Assembly (NCBI RefSeq): GCF_024349685.1
Contig: NZ_AP025944.1
Coordinates: 2,796,001-2,860,000, forward strand
Origin: Pseudomonas sp. LRP2-20
Lineage (GTDB): Bacteria > Pseudomonadota > Gammaproteobacteria > Pseudomonadales > Pseudomonadaceae
Direction of reading: 5' to 3'
Length of the DNA stretch: 64,000 bases
The notes under the pieces were generated by a model, which saw only the letters and a program-made list of their open reading frames with translations, did not search any database and was not told the origin of the DNA. Each line of letters starts with the position of its first letter. Position 1 is the stretch's first letter. This document shows, piece by piece, positions 39,428-49,096 of this stretch. Made by a program: the position numbers and the translations under genes.

Positions 39428-42400
39428 GGCTGTCGCCCAGGTCCCGCAACAACGCCTGCAGGCTCACTTCCAGCTGCAGGCGCAGTGCCTCTGTCGGCAG
39501 CCCTTGGGCATGTGCCTGCTCGATGGCCTCGCATGCCTTGACCACCCCGCGTACCCGCAGCATCTTGGCGCCCCCTTTGATGCGATGGGCGAGGGTGTGC
39601 AATGCCTCATGGTCAGCGGCGGTATCCAACGCTTGCAGGGCGGCAAGGTCTTCGTCGGCACTTTGCGTGAGTTGTTCGAGCAGGCGCCTGGTCAACGCCT
39701 GGTCACCCTGGGTCAGGTGACGCAGTTCATTCAGGTTGAAGCCGCTCGCCCTGGGGGCCGAAGTCGGTGTGCGGCTGAGCCCGTGCGGCAGGTGAGCCTT
39801 CAATGTCCGCAACCCGATGGGCTTGAACAGGCAGTCGTCCATACCACTCTCCAGGCAGCGTTGACGCTCCTCGGCCTGGGCATTGGCGGTCACCCCGAGC
39901 ATGCAGCAGGCAGGCTGGCCGCGTTCTTGCTCCAGCTGCCGAATCCTGCGGGCCAACTCATGGCCATCCATCACCGGCATGCTGCAGTCAGTGATGACCA
40001 GGTCGAATCTGTGCGCTTGCCACAGGGCCAGCGCCTTTTCGCCATTTTCGGCAAGCGTCACCTGGTGGCCGAGGCTGTTGAGCTGTTTTTCCAGCAGCAT
40101 CAGGTTGGCAGGGTAGTCATCGACCACCAGCACATTCAGTGGCCTGCTGTCGGTTTCATCGGCAGCTGCGCTGTGCTCCACGGATGCCGACGGTGCGCTC
40201 AGTGGCAGCGGCAACTGGACCAGTACCCGGGTGCCGACACCTTCCACGCTTTGCAGGTCTAGCCTGCCCCCCATCAGTTCTGCCAAGTTGCGGCTGATCA
40301 CCAGGCCCAGGCCAGCACCCTGGCTGGCCCGTGGGCCTGAGGCCTGGGTGAAGGTGTTGAACAGCCGCGCCTGATCCTGGGTGGCAATACCGATGCCGGC
40401 GTCGCTCACGCCCAGCTCGACCAAGGCGGTGTCGCCCGATGCCGAGGGTTTGCATGCAAGGCGGGTTATCACGTCGCCTCGGTCGGTGAACTTGATGGCA
40501 TTGCTCAGCAGGTTGGAAAGGATCTGCTTGAGCCGCAACGGGTCAGCCAGGACCCAGAGCGGTTCGCCTGGCAGATCGCCTTGCAGGTGCAGGCCTTTTA
40601 TCCGTGCATTGCCCTCGAACACGCGCAGGGTGCTGCGTACCAGGTCGACCAGGTCAGTCGCCACCGGCTGCAGGGTCATGTGCCCGGTTTCAATGCGCGA
40701 GATGTCGAGGATGTCGCCAATCAGCCCGAGCAGGCCGATGGCAGAGTCGTGAGCGGTTTGCAGGGTCTGGGTGTCGCAGTGACCCGCACGGCTGTCCTGC
40801 AAAGCCAGTTCCAGCAGGCCGATCACCGCGTTCATGGGGGTACGGATCTCATGGCTCATGTTCGCCAGGAACGAACTTTTGGTCTTGCTGGCCTGTTCAG
40901 CTTCGTCCTTGGCTTGGCGCAGCTGCTCCAGCAGCCCGCGGCTGAAGGCCAATTGTGTCTGCAGCGCGCGTTGAGCTTCGGTGCGCTGGTGGATCAGTTT
41001 GCGCAAGTAGCTGTTCCAGAACACCACGCCCGCCAGCAGCAGGGCAGACAGCACCAGCACTTGCAATGCCAGTGTGCGGTAGTTGCGCCAAGGGCTGTCG
41101 CTGACCAAGGTGCTGGTGCGCCAACGGTTAATCAGCTGATCCAGCTCTTCGGGGGGGATGCTCATCAATGCCTTGTCGAGGATGGCCTGCAATTGTGGTT
41201 GGTCAGGCGCAACGGCAAAGGCGGCGGCAGCCGGCTCGTCGCCCATGACACTGGCGATGCGCAGCTGCCCGTTGAACACGTGGTTGATGTAGTACGACGC
41301 ATTGATGTAGCTGCTGTAGGCGACGTCGGCATCGCCATTGGCCACGGCTTCCATGAGGCCAAGTGAGTTATTGACCATGACCAGTTTCGCCTGCGGAAAG
41401 CGGCGCTGTACTTCGGCGCGCAGGTGGGAGCCATGGAGCAGGGCGATGCGCTGCCCGTCGAGGTTTCTGCTTTGCAGAGGCCAGGGCGTCTGGCTGCGTG
41501 TCACCAGCACCCTTGGGCTGACCAGATAGGGGCGGGTGTAGCGCAGCTGCGCCGCGCGTTCTGTGCCATAGCCCAGTGCCCCGATCATTTGCGCCTTGCC
41601 GCGTGCTACTTGTTCGACCATCTGCTGCACGGTGGCCTTTTCGACGAACTCGAACTGCAGGCCGGTGCGCAGGGTGATCTGCTTGAGCAGGTCAATGGTG
41701 ATACCGCTGACATGCTGGTGGGCGTCGTTGAAGGTCAGGGGGGCGAGGGCGGTGTCGACCAGCACGCTCACGGTCGGGTGGCTGGCTATCCAGTGCTTCT
41801 CTTCGTCAGACAGCGCGGACAGGTGGCGTTCCAGCAACAGGCTGGTATTGCCACTGCTCCAGCGGCGCAGGATGTTGAGGCGTTCGCTTTCGGTGATCCT
41901 GGCCATGGCGCGATCGACGAGCTTGCGCAGCCGCAGGTTGTCGTTGGCGAAGGCGAAGGCAAACTTTCCGGGAGTCGCCTGGCTGAAATGGTCGATCTTC
42001 ATCATGCCCTGGTAACTTTTGCCAATCAGGTAATCGGTGCTGATGGCATCCCCCAGGTAGGCGTCTGCCTCACCCAGCTCGACGGCTGCCAACCCCGCCA
42101 GGGTCGAGCGATAAAGGCTCAGTTGTGCCCTGGGATAGAGTGCACGGACCGCCTCGCCAGGCAGGTAGTGGTCGACCATCGCCAGGCGTAGCCCGGCCAG
42201 GTCCTTGCCATGCTGCAAACTGGTGTTCTGGCGAGTCACGATGACCGGCAGGTCATCGGCATAGGGCTGGCTCAGGCTGAGCTGGGCATCGGCAGCCTCG
42301 AAGCCGTTGGAACTGCCGAGCATGTCGATCTTGCCTGTGCGCAACGCGGCGATCGCCTCGTGGCGACTGGCGAACCGTCTGACTTCAATCGGGATGCCCA

Positions 42401-42677
42401 GCTGTTCGGCGATCAGCCCGGCATAGTCGGCACTCAGGCCCTCGTAATCGGCCAGGCTGACGTTTATCTCGAAGGGGGGGTAATCCGGCCGTGAAGTCCC
42501 CAGCAACAACGTGCCGCGCTGCTGCAGCCACTGGCGGTCTGCGTCTTCCATTTGCAGCGTTTGCGTGGCACTGGTGGCGCGAGCCAGTAAATGCCGTGGC
42601 TCACCGTCGGCGAGCACCACGCGCGGGAAGCAGACCAGGCTGACGATCAGGGGCAAGCTGGCCAGTACACGTTTCAT
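39402..42677 (-). CDS. BvgS/EvgS-like hybrid sensor kinase (two SBP domains, HK, REC, HPt)
   Basis: An unorthodox kinase of about 1091 residues. A signal peptide ([23 protein letters not shown]) leads into two tandem periplasmic SBP_bac_3 sensor domains (about 55-280 and 300-525) and a TM near 545. Then come HisKA with [16 protein letters not shown], HATPase, a receiver with Asp in [13 protein letters not shown], and a C-terminal HPt with His in [12 protein letters not shown]. Such kinases pass phosphate His-Asp-His-Asp to a LuxR-type partner, here encoded directly upstream with about 14 bp between. I use ATG; a GTG two codons earlier is possible. Ligand unknown, but the sensor fold binds amino acids or other small solutes. 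Confidence 0.9.
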   Translation of the reverse strand: MKRVLASLPLIVSLVCFPRVVLADGEPRHLLARATSATQTLQMEDADRQWLQQRGTLLLGTSRPDYPPFEINVSLADYEGLSADYAGLIAEQLGIPIEVRRFASRHEAIAALRTGKIDMLGSSNGFEAADAQLSLSQPYADDLPVIVTRQNTSLQHGKDLAGLRLAMVDHYLPGEAVRALYPRAQLSLYRSTLAGLAAVELGEADAYLGDAISTDYLIGKSYQGMMKIDHFSQATPGKFAFAFANDNLRLRKLVDRAMARITESERLNILRRWSSGNTSLLLERHLSALSDEEKHWIASHPTVSVLVDTALAPLTFNDAHQHVSGITIDLLKQITLRTGLQFEFVEKATVQQMVEQVARGKAQMIGALGYGTERAAQLRYTRPYLVSPRVLVTRSQTPWPLQSRNLDGQRIALLHGSHLRAEVQRRFPQAKLVMVNNSLGLMEAVANGDADVAYSSYINASYYINHVFNGQLRIASVMGDEPAAAAFAVAPDQPQLQAILDKALMSIPPEELDQLINRWRTSTLVSDSPWRNYRTLALQVLVLSALLLAGVVFWNSYLRKLIHQRTEAQRALQTQLAFSRGLLEQLRQAKDEAEQASKTKSSFLANMSHEIRTPMNAVIGLLELALQDSRAGHCDTQTLQTAHDSAIGLLGLIGDILDISRIETGHMTLQPVATDLVDLVRSTLRVFEGNARIKGLHLQGDLPGEPLWVLADPLRLKQILSNLLSNAIKFTDRGDVITRLACKPSASGDTALVELGVSDAGIGIATQDQARLFNTFTQASGPRASQGAGLGLVISRNLAELMGGRLDLQSVEGVGTRVLVQLPLPLSAPSASVEHSAAADETDSRPLNVLVVDDYPANLMLLEKQLNSLGHQVTLAENGEKALALWQAHRFDLVITDCSMPVMDGHELARRIRQLEQERGQPACCMLGVTANAQAEERQRCLESGMDDCLFKPIGLRTLKAHLPHGLSRTPTSAPRASGFNLNELRHLTQGDQALTRRLLEQLTQSADEDLAALQALDTAADHEALHTLAHRIKGGAKMLRVRGVVKACEAIEQAHAQGLPTEALRLQLEVSLQALLRDLGDSLSSIAASS

Positions 42678-42691
42678 GTTCACCGGGGCGC

Positions 42692-43306
42692 TCAGTTGAC
42701 GTGGTTGCGTTTGGCCAGATCAACCATTTCCACCAGTGATTCGGTCTTGAGCTTCTCCATGATGCGGCCACGGTAGGTGCTGATGGTCTTGGCACTGAGG
42801 TTCATGCAGGTGCCGATGCTCTTGTTGTTTTCACCCCGGCTCAAGCGCCGCAGCACTTCCATCTCGCGGTTGGACAAGCTGCCCAGGCGTTGCGGCTCGC
42901 TCTCCAGGGTGTTGCTGTTGACCGACATTTGCGGAAAGGTGGAGTAGCCCTTGATCAGTGCCTTGATGGCGAACACCACGGCCTCGAGGTCTTCGCCTTT
43001 GGTGACGAATGCACCGATGCCGGCATCCAGGCAGCGGCGCACGTATAGATCGGTGGCTTGCCCGGTGAGCACCATGATTTTCGGTGCTGGGGCCAGTTGC
43101 TGCAGGCGTTTGATGACCTCCATGCCATCCAGGCCGGGGAGCCCTATGTCGAGCACCACTACATCCGGGCGCAAGTCGCGCACAGCCTGCGCCACTTCAC
43201 TGCCATCCGAGACTTCGCCGACGATTTTAAAGCGCTCGCGCTCGAGCAGAATACGCAAGGAAAAACGGACGATGGCATGATCATCAACGATCAGCACGGT
43301 TGTCAT
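42692..43306 (-). CDS. LuxR/NarL-type response regulator, BvgA/EvgA-like
   Basis: A 204-aa regulator. The receiver domain has [10 protein letters not shown], the phospho-acceptor Asp in [14 protein letters not shown] and Lys in FVTKGEDL. The LuxR HTH has [22 protein letters not shown] and [23 protein letters not shown] lies eight bases before ATG 43306, which I prefer to the longer frame. It is the partner of the hybrid kinase immediately downstream. Confidence 0.9.
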   Translation of the reverse strand: MTTVLIVDDHAIVRFSLRILLERERFKIVGEVSDGSEVAQAVRDLRPDVVVLDIGLPGLDGMEVIKRLQQLAPAPKIMVLTGQATDLYVRRCLDAGIGAFVTKGEDLEAVVFAIKALIKGYSTFPQMSVNSNTLESEPQRLGSLSNREMEVLRRLSRGENNKSIGTCMNLSAKTISTYRGRIMEKLKTESLVEMVDLAKRNHVN

Positions 43307-43520
43307 GTCACTAACTCCTGTCGGAATGTGGTCGGTTACTTGCAGCAATCAGGAAGACATCTGCAAGCCTTTTCTGCTGTGCGGCACGATACGACCATTC
43401 CAGATCTCTGGTAATGGCGAGTATAGATGTGTTGAACAAGCGAGCCGGTATTGTAGAAATTTCCTACAAAACAGCCGTTAAGGCACCGCCAGAGACGGCG
43501 ATGCCTGTGCTGGGGAGAGG

Positions 43521-43763
43521 TCAGGCGCGGGTGGGGTGAGGCTTGAGGATGCGCTGGGTCGAGGCAGGGTTGTTGCTCAGGGCCTGGCCCACCCGCGTAG
43601 GGCGGGCCAGCAACTGGCCACCGCAGTTCGGGCAGCGCCCCTGCAAGCGGCTGTCGGCGCAGTGGCGGCAGAAGGTGCATTCGAACGAGCAGATCATGGC
43701 GTCAGGGCTATCGCCCGGCAGATCGGTATCACAGCATTCGCAATTAGGGCGCAGCTCCAGCAT
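43521..43763 (-). CDS. DUF1272 small zinc-ribbon-like protein
   Basis: An 80-aa cytoplasmic protein, MLELRPNCECCDTDLPGDSP at the start. It has about nine Cys in CxxC pairs (CECC, CSFECTFCRHC, CPNC) that probably bind one or two zinc ions. This is the DUF1272 family, widespread in proteobacteria, function unknown. A GGAGGG site precedes the ATG. It follows cobM by 61 bp on the same strand and could be the last gene of the cobalt operon. Confidence 0.85.
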   Translation of the reverse strand: MLELRPNCECCDTDLPGDSPDAMICSFECTFCRHCADSRLQGRCPNCGGQLLARPTRVGQALSNNPASTQRILKPHPTRA

Positions 43764-43824
43764 GGGTATCCCTCCGGTCTGGTCAAAAGCGCAGTCTGCT
43801 CCGCCTTTCGTCGCGTTGGCAATG

Positions 43825-44577
43825 CTAGTCACCAGGGCGGTACAGGTGGGCGTGGCCGGCGCGGTACAACGCCGACTCGGTGAACGGCGCATCGCCGAGC
43901 ACATGGCCAACCAGGATCAGGGCGGTGCGCCGGAAGCCTTTGCTGGCAACCTGCTCGACGATATCGGCCAGCGTGCCGCGTACCCAGTCCTGGTCTGGCC
44001 AGGTGGCGCGATGAACCACCGCGACCGGGCAGTCGGGGCCATAGTGGGGCAGCAATTCTGCGATGATGCGTGGCAGGTGCTTGACCCCAAGGTGAATGGC
44101 CAGGGTGCTGCCGTGCCGGGCCAGGTCGCCGAGCTGTTCGCCTGGGGGCATGGGTGAGCTGTCGCCGTAGCGGGTGAGAATGACCGTCTGTGCGACTTGC
44201 GGCAGGGTCAGTTCACAGCCGAGCAGCGCCGCGCTGGCGGCGGTAGCCGTGACCCCTGGGATGATCTGGTAATCGATGCCCAGTTCGCGCAGGTGGCGGA
44301 TCTGCTCGCCGATGGCACCGTACAGGCTGGGGTCGCCACTGTGCACCCGGGCCACGTCCAGGCCCTTGGCATGTGCGGCGCGGATGGCGTCGATGATCTG
44401 CTCCAGGTGCAGTTCGGCGCTGTTGATGACAGTCTCGGCCTGATGGCCTTCGAGCACCGCTGCGGGTACCAGGGAGCCTGCGTAGATGATCACCGGGCAC
44501 TGGCGGATCAGGCGCTGACCCTTGACCGTGATCAATTCCGGGTCGCCGGGGCCGGCGCCGATGAAGTAGACCGTCAT
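43825..44577 (-). CDS. cobM: Precorrin-4 C11-methyltransferase CobM
   Basis: A 250-aa SAM-dependent tetrapyrrole methylase of the aerobic cobalamin pathway that adds a methyl at C-11 of precorrin-4. Family motifs are FIGAGPGDPELITVKG at the N terminus, VHSGDPSLYGAIGEQ and IPGVTATAASAALLGCEL. The gene follows cobE by 30 bp and is under the cobalamin riboswitch of this operon. Confidence 0.93.
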   Translation of the reverse strand: MTVYFIGAGPGDPELITVKGQRLIRQCPVIIYAGSLVPAAVLEGHQAETVINSAELHLEQIIDAIRAAHAKGLDVARVHSGDPSLYGAIGEQIRHLRELGIDYQIIPGVTATAASAALLGCELTLPQVAQTVILTRYGDSSPMPPGEQLGDLARHGSTLAIHLGVKHLPRIIAELLPHYGPDCPVAVVHRATWPDQDWVRGTLADIVEQVASKGFRRTALILVGHVLGDAPFTESALYRAGHAHLYRPGD

Positions 44578-44607
44578 GGCAAATCCTTGATTAGATGAAG
44601 GCGGCGA

Positions 44608-45018
44608 TTATCTGCCGCAGGCCAGCGCCAGGGTAGCCGGGCCGAGCACCTGCCGGGCCACCTTGAGGGTGGCGTTTGCGTGGTTGAGGTTGGCCAGGGC
44701 CAGTGCCGTGCTCTCGGCCACGCCCCAGCAGCCGCTGTGGGCGTAGGCGACTGCGGAGCGGTGGCTGAGTTGTGGCTCGAATGCCTGCAATTGCTCGACA
44801 TCGAAAACCACCAATGGCAGGGCGTGACGGGCGGCGAGTTGTTGCAGGCCCGGTTCATCGGCTTTGCCGGCGACGCTGGCAATGCCGCGAAGTGCTGTGG
44901 CACTCAGGCCATGACGTTCCAGCACTTCATGCAACAAGCGCTCGAGGACCGCCACTGGGCAGCCACGGCGGCAACCGAAGCCGGCGTACAGCGCCGGCAT
45001 GGGCGGGTCGATGGTCAT
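44608..45018 (-). CDS. cobE: Cobalamin biosynthesis protein CobE (CbiG C-terminal domain)
   Basis: A 136-aa protein of the CobE/CbiG_C family, with the family-like start YAGFGCRRGCP, a middle SVAGKADEPGL and a late SGCWGVAESTALA. Its exact step in aerobic corrin synthesis is not settled; CbiG in the anaerobic pathway opens the lactone ring. The start codon overlaps the stop of cbtA (TGATG), so the two are translationally coupled. Confidence 0.88.
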   Translation of the reverse strand: MTIDPPMPALYAGFGCRRGCPVAVLERLLHEVLERHGLSATALRGIASVAGKADEPGLQQLAARHALPLVVFDVEQLQAFEPQLSHRSAVAYAHSGCWGVAESTALALANLNHANATLKVARQVLGPATLALACGR

Positions 45019-45710
45019 CAGGCGTGGCTGGGGCGGCGATACAGCCAGGCGCTGAGCAGGCCCAGGGCCACCCAGAACGCCGCGTTGGTCAGCCAGGAAG
45101 CGATCTTGAACTGGGTCTCCAGGGCTTGCGGGGCCAGGCTTTCGTGGACCTCCGGCTGCGGTGCGCCGATCACGTGGGGTACCACCAGCAACACCGCGCC
45201 CAGTACCTTGAGCAAGCCGTGGCGGGCGAACACCAGTAGCGCCAGGCCCAGTGCAGTCGCGGCGGCGGTGCCGATCCACCAGCTCTGGCGCTGACCGAGG
45301 TCGGCGGCGGCGGTGCCGGGCAGCTCTGGTGGCAAGCCCAGGGTCGGGGCCAGGCAGAACACGGCGAAGCCGGCCAGCCCCCACAGTGCGCCGGTGCTGG
45401 TACGGCCTGGTTCACGCAGGCTGTACAAGGCGGCGAGGATCAGGGCGAAACCGACGGCGACCACCAGGTTGCCGCCGGTGGTCGACAGGATGCGCTGCCA
45501 GCCATCTTCTGGCGCCCAGGCTTCTTCGCTGTGGCTGTGGCCAGCGCCGGCCTCTTCGCCGTGGCTGTGGTGCTCGGCAGCGGGGGCGGCCGATTCATAG
45601 GTTTCCGCCTGGAGGATCAGCGGTGCGACCCAGAAGCTTTGCAACAGGGTCAGCAGCAGGGCGGCGAGCAGGCCGCTGAACCCGGCAGTGCGGGCAATGC
45701 GCTTGATCAT
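45018..45710 (-). CDS. cbtA: Cobalt transporter subunit CbtA
   Basis: A 230-aa membrane protein with about five hydrophobic segments. A His-rich loop after the first helix, AEHHSHGEEAGAGHSHSEE, is a likely metal-binding site. CbtA works with CbtB as a predicted cobalt uptake system found mainly under cobalamin riboswitches. The start is ATG 45710 (MIKRIART). It follows cbtB by 7 bp. Confidence 0.9.
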   Translation of the reverse strand: MIKRIARTAGFSGLLAALLLTLLQSFWVAPLILQAETYESAAPAAEHHSHGEEAGAGHSHSEEAWAPEDGWQRILSTTGGNLVVAVGFALILAALYSLREPGRTSTGALWGLAGFAVFCLAPTLGLPPELPGTAAADLGQRQSWWIGTAAATALGLALLVFARHGLLKVLGAVLLVVPHVIGAPQPEVHESLAPQALETQFKIASWLTNAAFWVALGLLSAWLYRRPSHA

Positions 45711-45717
45711 GGCAGCC

Positions 45718-45903
45718 TCAGTGGCAAGGGAAGGCGGCGCTGTGGCGGGTGTCGTGCGCGGCATTGTGCACGGCTTCGATGTGCGAGAAGCCGGCAAAGT
45801 AGACCAGGCACAGGCCTAGCAGGCTGGCGCCGACGGCGATGACCATGCGCTGGCTGAGGGTGACGGGAGTGGCGATGCTGTGTTTGGCGCTGGTGACGGG
45901 CAT
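45718..45903 (-). CDS. cbtB: Cobalt transporter subunit CbtB
   Basis: A 61-aa protein with one membrane helix (about residues 20-40, MVIAVGASLLGLCLVYFAGF) and a His-rich tail (HIEAVHNAAHDTRHSAAFPCH), typical of CbtB. It is the first gene behind the cobalamin riboswitch and is followed closely by cbtA. Confidence 0.9.
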   Translation of the reverse strand: MPVTSAKHSIATPVTLSQRMVIAVGASLLGLCLVYFAGFSHIEAVHNAAHDTRHSAAFPCH

Positions 45904-46021
45904 GACGCGATCCTCTGCTTTGCTTATTGATAGACAATGGGGCAACGGACAGGCGCGGCAGCCCCGGGTGCGAGGCGCCCGAGGGAATGCGACAGCGCCC
46001 GCCCACCGCGGGGTGTTCATG

Positions 46022-46220
46022 AACGCCAGGCCGGTCTCCGGGCTTGCGAGGAGGAGCAGGGCTCCTTGATAAAGCATCACCTTCCCATGCCGGACTGCGT
46101 GGCACAGTGGTCTGGACGCTTCGCTCGCTTACCGTTGCGGGGGCAGCACCGGATTTGCCCGGCCCTGGCGAGGGCCTGCGACGCACCGATTTCCCGTTTC
46201 ACCCCCAGTGGGGGCACCTG
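46022..46220 (-). ncRNA. Cobalamin (B12) riboswitch upstream of cbtB
   Basis: Reading on the minus strand, the 5' part GGTGCCCCCACTGGGGGTGA, the core with AATCCGGTGCTGCCCCCGCA and ACGGTAAGCG, and the 3' B12 box AGCCCGGAGACCGGCC (46029-46044) occur in the order and spacing of the AdoCbl riboswitch. The remaining leader to cbtB (45904-46021) holds the expression platform. I see no clear intrinsic terminator, so translational control is possible. High B12 should shut off cobalt uptake and cobE-cobM. Confidence 0.93.
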
Positions 46221-46270
46221 ACGCAAGGCGTAAGGAGAGCACGCGGCGCGGGTGGCGTCAAATGTAATGG

Positions 46271-46549
46271 CTTGCCGATGGGCTTGCAGCGCCTGGGAGA
46301 ACGAGCGCCGCCCGCGCGGCGCATCGCGAGCTGCGCTCGCTCCTACGTTTGTTTCGGGCCAATTATTCCTGGTGGATTTGCGCGCGAACGCCTTGGTGCA
46401 TGGCGCGATAACACGTCGTATCAACCGGGCGGCCGCGCGCGTCTGTCACAGGCGTTACTGGCCAGAAACAAACGTAGGAGCGAGCGCAGCTCGCGATGCG
46501 CCGCGCGGGCGGCGCTCGATCTCCCAGGCGCTGCAAAACCATCGGCAAG
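46271..46549. repeat. Long palindromic element, copy B (91-bp arms, 97-bp core)
   Basis: The left arm 46271-46361 and right arm 46459-46549 are reverse complements with about four mismatches in 91 bp. They flank a 97-bp core (46362-46458) that is inverted relative to the cores at 159-255 and 57430-57526. The inner arm contains nested small stems (GCCGCCCGCGCGGC and GCGAGCTGCGCTCGC). It sits between the riboswitch and the LuxR-type regulator gene, with no transposase. Small ORFs inside it are ignored. Confidence 0.88.
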
Positions 46550-46637
46550 CACGTAGCTCACCCCGAAGGGTGATGGCCTGCCCCCCGCCCCCATGCAAGA
46601 ATCCCAACCACAACAACCCCGGCATGGGACCACGACA

Positions 46638-47486
46638 ATGAGCAAAGACCGGCTGAAATCGCCCGACTGGTACGCGCAGATGGCCCGTGTCGTAGACGCC
46701 CAGGGCTCGCCGGGCTTCGTCGAGGCGCTGTTCGCCGCGCTCAAGCTGATTGCACCATGCCAGGCCATCACCGTGTTTCTCTACCCGCGCAAAGGCCTGC
46801 CCTCGGCGCTGTTCGAAAAGGACGAAGAAGGGCCCTGGCTGCCGGAAGGCAATATCCAGAAGTACCTCGAAGGCTACTACCTGCTGTGCCCGTTCTACCG
46901 TGCCTGCATGGACGGCATCGCCCCCGGTTGTTACCGCCTCAGCGACGTCGCCCCCGACCACTTCAAGCGTAGCGAGTACTACCTGGCGTTCTACCAGCAC
47001 GCCCACCTGGAAGACGAACTCAACTTCATCGTGCCACTCGACGAGCACCTGACCATCGCCGTGGCCCTGGCCAGCACCCGCCGCCTCGACCGGCAACAGG
47101 TCAATGACCTCAAGTGCGTGGCCCCGTGGGTCGTGGCCACGGTGCGGCGGCAGTGGAGCCACCTTGATGTCGACGCCCTCGGCGGGCGATTCGAAAGCGC
47201 CTTGGGCCGGCAGATCAACGCCGCGCTGAACAACTTCGGCTCTTCCTTGCTCACCGAGCGCGAGTGCCGCATCGCCCAGTACCTGCTGCGTGGCCACTCG
47301 ACCCGTTCCCTGGCCGAGCGCCTGGGCATCAGCGAGGACACGGTCAAGACCCACCGCAAGAACCTCTACACCAAGCTCGATATCGCCAAGCAGTCCGAAC
47401 TGTTTTCACTGTTCATCGACTCGCTGGCCCAGGCCCAGGAAGGCCTGAGCAAGGACCCGCTGGAAAGCTACCTGCGAAGGCGCTGA
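46638..47486 (+). CDS. LuxR-family transcriptional regulator
   Basis: A 282-aa protein with a C-terminal LuxR HTH (about residues 215-270: LLTERECRIAQYLLRGHSTR, SISEDTVKTHRKNLYTKL-type). The N-terminal region of about 190 residues (YLEGYYLLCPFYRACMDGI) has no receiver motif. I do not see a clear acyl-homoserine-lactone pocket, and no luxI lies nearby. It is co-directional with the aminotransferase gene 84 bp downstream, so it is a likely activator of that gene. ATG 46638 is chosen over one 45 bp upstream that adjoins the palindrome; neither has a strong ribosome site. Confidence 0.85.
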   Translation: MSKDRLKSPDWYAQMARVVDAQGSPGFVEALFAALKLIAPCQAITVFLYPRKGLPSALFEKDEEGPWLPEGNIQKYLEGYYLLCPFYRACMDGIAPGCYRLSDVAPDHFKRSEYYLAFYQHAHLEDELNFIVPLDEHLTIAVALASTRRLDRQQVNDLKCVAPWVVATVRRQWSHLDVDALGGRFESALGRQINAALNNFGSSLLTERECRIAQYLLRGHSTRSLAERLGISEDTVKTHRKNLYTKLDIAKQSELFSLFIDSLAQAQEGLSKDPLESYLRRR

Positions 47487-47570
47487 ACGCGCCGTTTCAC
47501 CCCACCTGTTTTTACTGTCAGCGGTCTGGCAGGGACAACTGCACGCCGCGTTTTACCCTGGAGAACAACA

Positions 47571-48965
47571 ATGAACGCACCGTTCCAAGCCAAGCTGCAA
47601 ACCCAGCGCGATACCCGTGACTACCAGGCTGGCGACGCCGCCCACCACATCCATGCCTTCCTCGACCAGAAGGCGCTGAACGCCGAAGGCCCTCGGGTGA
47701 TGGTGGGTGGCGAGCGCTTGCACCTGTGGGACAGCGACGGCAAGCGCTACCTGGACGGCATGTCGGGCCTGTGGTGCACCCAGCTTGGCTACGGCCGCAA
47801 GGACCTGACCGCCGCAGCCGCCGCGCAGATGGATCAGCTGGCCTACTACAACATGTTCTTCCACACCACCCACCCAGCGGTGATCGAACTGTCCGAGCTG
47901 CTGTTCAGCCTGCTGCCGGGCCACTACAGCCATGCCATCTACACCAACTCCGGCTCCGAGGCCAACGAGGTGCTGATCCGCACCGTGCGCCGCTACTGGC
48001 AGGTGGTCGGCCAGCCGAGCAAGAAGATCATGATCGGCCGCTGGAACGGCTACCACGGCTCGACCCTGGCAGCCACCGCCTTGGGCGGCATGAAATTCAT
48101 GCACGAGATGGGCGGGATGATCCCGGATGTGGCGCATATCGACGAGCCATACTGGTACGCCGCCGGCGGTGACCTGACCCCGGCCGAGTTTGGCCGCCGC
48201 TGTGCCCTGCAACTGGAACAGAAGATCCTCGAACTGGGCGCCGAGAACGTTGCCGGTTTCATCGCCGAGCCGTTCCAGGGGGCTGGCGGCATGATCTTCC
48301 CGCCGGAAAGCTACTGGCCGGAAATCCAGCGCATCTGCCGTCAGTACGACGTGCTGCTGTGTGCCGATGAGGTGATCGGTGGCTTTGGCCGCACCGGCGA
48401 GTGGTTCGCCCACGAATACTTCGGTTTCGAACCGGACACCCTGTCGATCGCCAAGGGCCTGACGTCGGGTTACGTGCCGATGGGCGGCCTGGTGCTGAGC
48501 AAGCGCATTGCCGAGGCGCTGGTCGAGCGTGGCGGGGTGTTTGCCCACGGCCTGACCTATTCCGGGCACCCGGTGGCGGCAGCAGTGGCCATTGCCAACC
48601 TCAAGGCGCTGCGTGATGAAGGCATCGTGCGCCAGGTGAAGGAAGACACCGGGCCCTACCTGCAGCGCATCCTGCGCGAGGTGTTCGCCAACCACCCGCT
48701 GATTGGCCAGGTGCAAGGCGCCGGCCTGGTGGCGTCGTTGCAGTTCGCCGAGGACAAGGGCAGCCGCAAGCGCTATGCCAATGAAAACGACCTGGCCTGG
48801 CAGTGCCGCACCTATGGCTTCGAGGAAGGGGTGATCATCCGTTCGACCCTGGGGCGGATGATCATGGCGCCGGCCCTGGTGGCCAACCACAGCGAGCTGG
48901 ATGAATTGGTGGAGAAGACGCGGATTGCGGTGGACCGCACGGCGCGGGGGCTGGGCATTCTCTAG
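47571..48965 (+). CDS. Class III omega-aminotransferase (polyamine/beta-alanine:pyruvate type)
   Basis: A 464-aa PLP enzyme. The family motifs are WDSDGKRYLDGMSGLWCTQLGYG, TNSGSEANEV (phosphate cup), RWNGYHGSTLAATALGG, LCADEVIGGFGRTG and the PLP Lys in SIAKGLTSGYVPMGG. It resembles the SpuC putrescine:pyruvate transaminase group in these stretches but differs at the N terminus, so it is a paralogue with uncertain amine substrate. A GGAG site precedes the ATG. The upstream LuxR-type gene is its probable regulator. Confidence 0.88.
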   Translation: MNAPFQAKLQTQRDTRDYQAGDAAHHIHAFLDQKALNAEGPRVMVGGERLHLWDSDGKRYLDGMSGLWCTQLGYGRKDLTAAAAAQMDQLAYYNMFFHTTHPAVIELSELLFSLLPGHYSHAIYTNSGSEANEVLIRTVRRYWQVVGQPSKKIMIGRWNGYHGSTLAATALGGMKFMHEMGGMIPDVAHIDEPYWYAAGGDLTPAEFGRRCALQLEQKILELGAENVAGFIAEPFQGAGGMIFPPESYWPEIQRICRQYDVLLCADEVIGGFGRTGEWFAHEYFGFEPDTLSIAKGLTSGYVPMGGLVLSKRIAEALVERGGVFAHGLTYSGHPVAAAVAIANLKALRDEGIVRQVKEDTGPYLQRILREVFANHPLIGQVQGAGLVASLQFAEDKGSRKRYANENDLAWQCRTYGFEEGVIIRSTLGRMIMAPALVANHSELDELVEKTRIAVDRTARGLGIL

Positions 48966-48975
48966 TGTTGAAAGC

Positions 48976-49079
48976 GGGGCCGCCTTGCGGCCCATTCGCG
49001 GGCAAGCCCGCTCCCACAGGGTATGTGCTGCCTTACTGGCCGGCGCAGTGCCTGTGGGAGCGGGCTTGCCCGCGAATGG
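48976..49079. repeat. Inverted REP pair after the aminotransferase
   Basis: The left copy (GGGGCCGCCTTGCGGCCCAT followed by TCGCGGGCAAGCCCGCTCCC) and the right copy (CTGTGGGAGCGGGCTTGCCC) face each other between the convergent aminotransferase and rlhA genes. Confidence 0.85.
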
Positions 49080-49096
49080 CCGTTACAGGCTGACGA

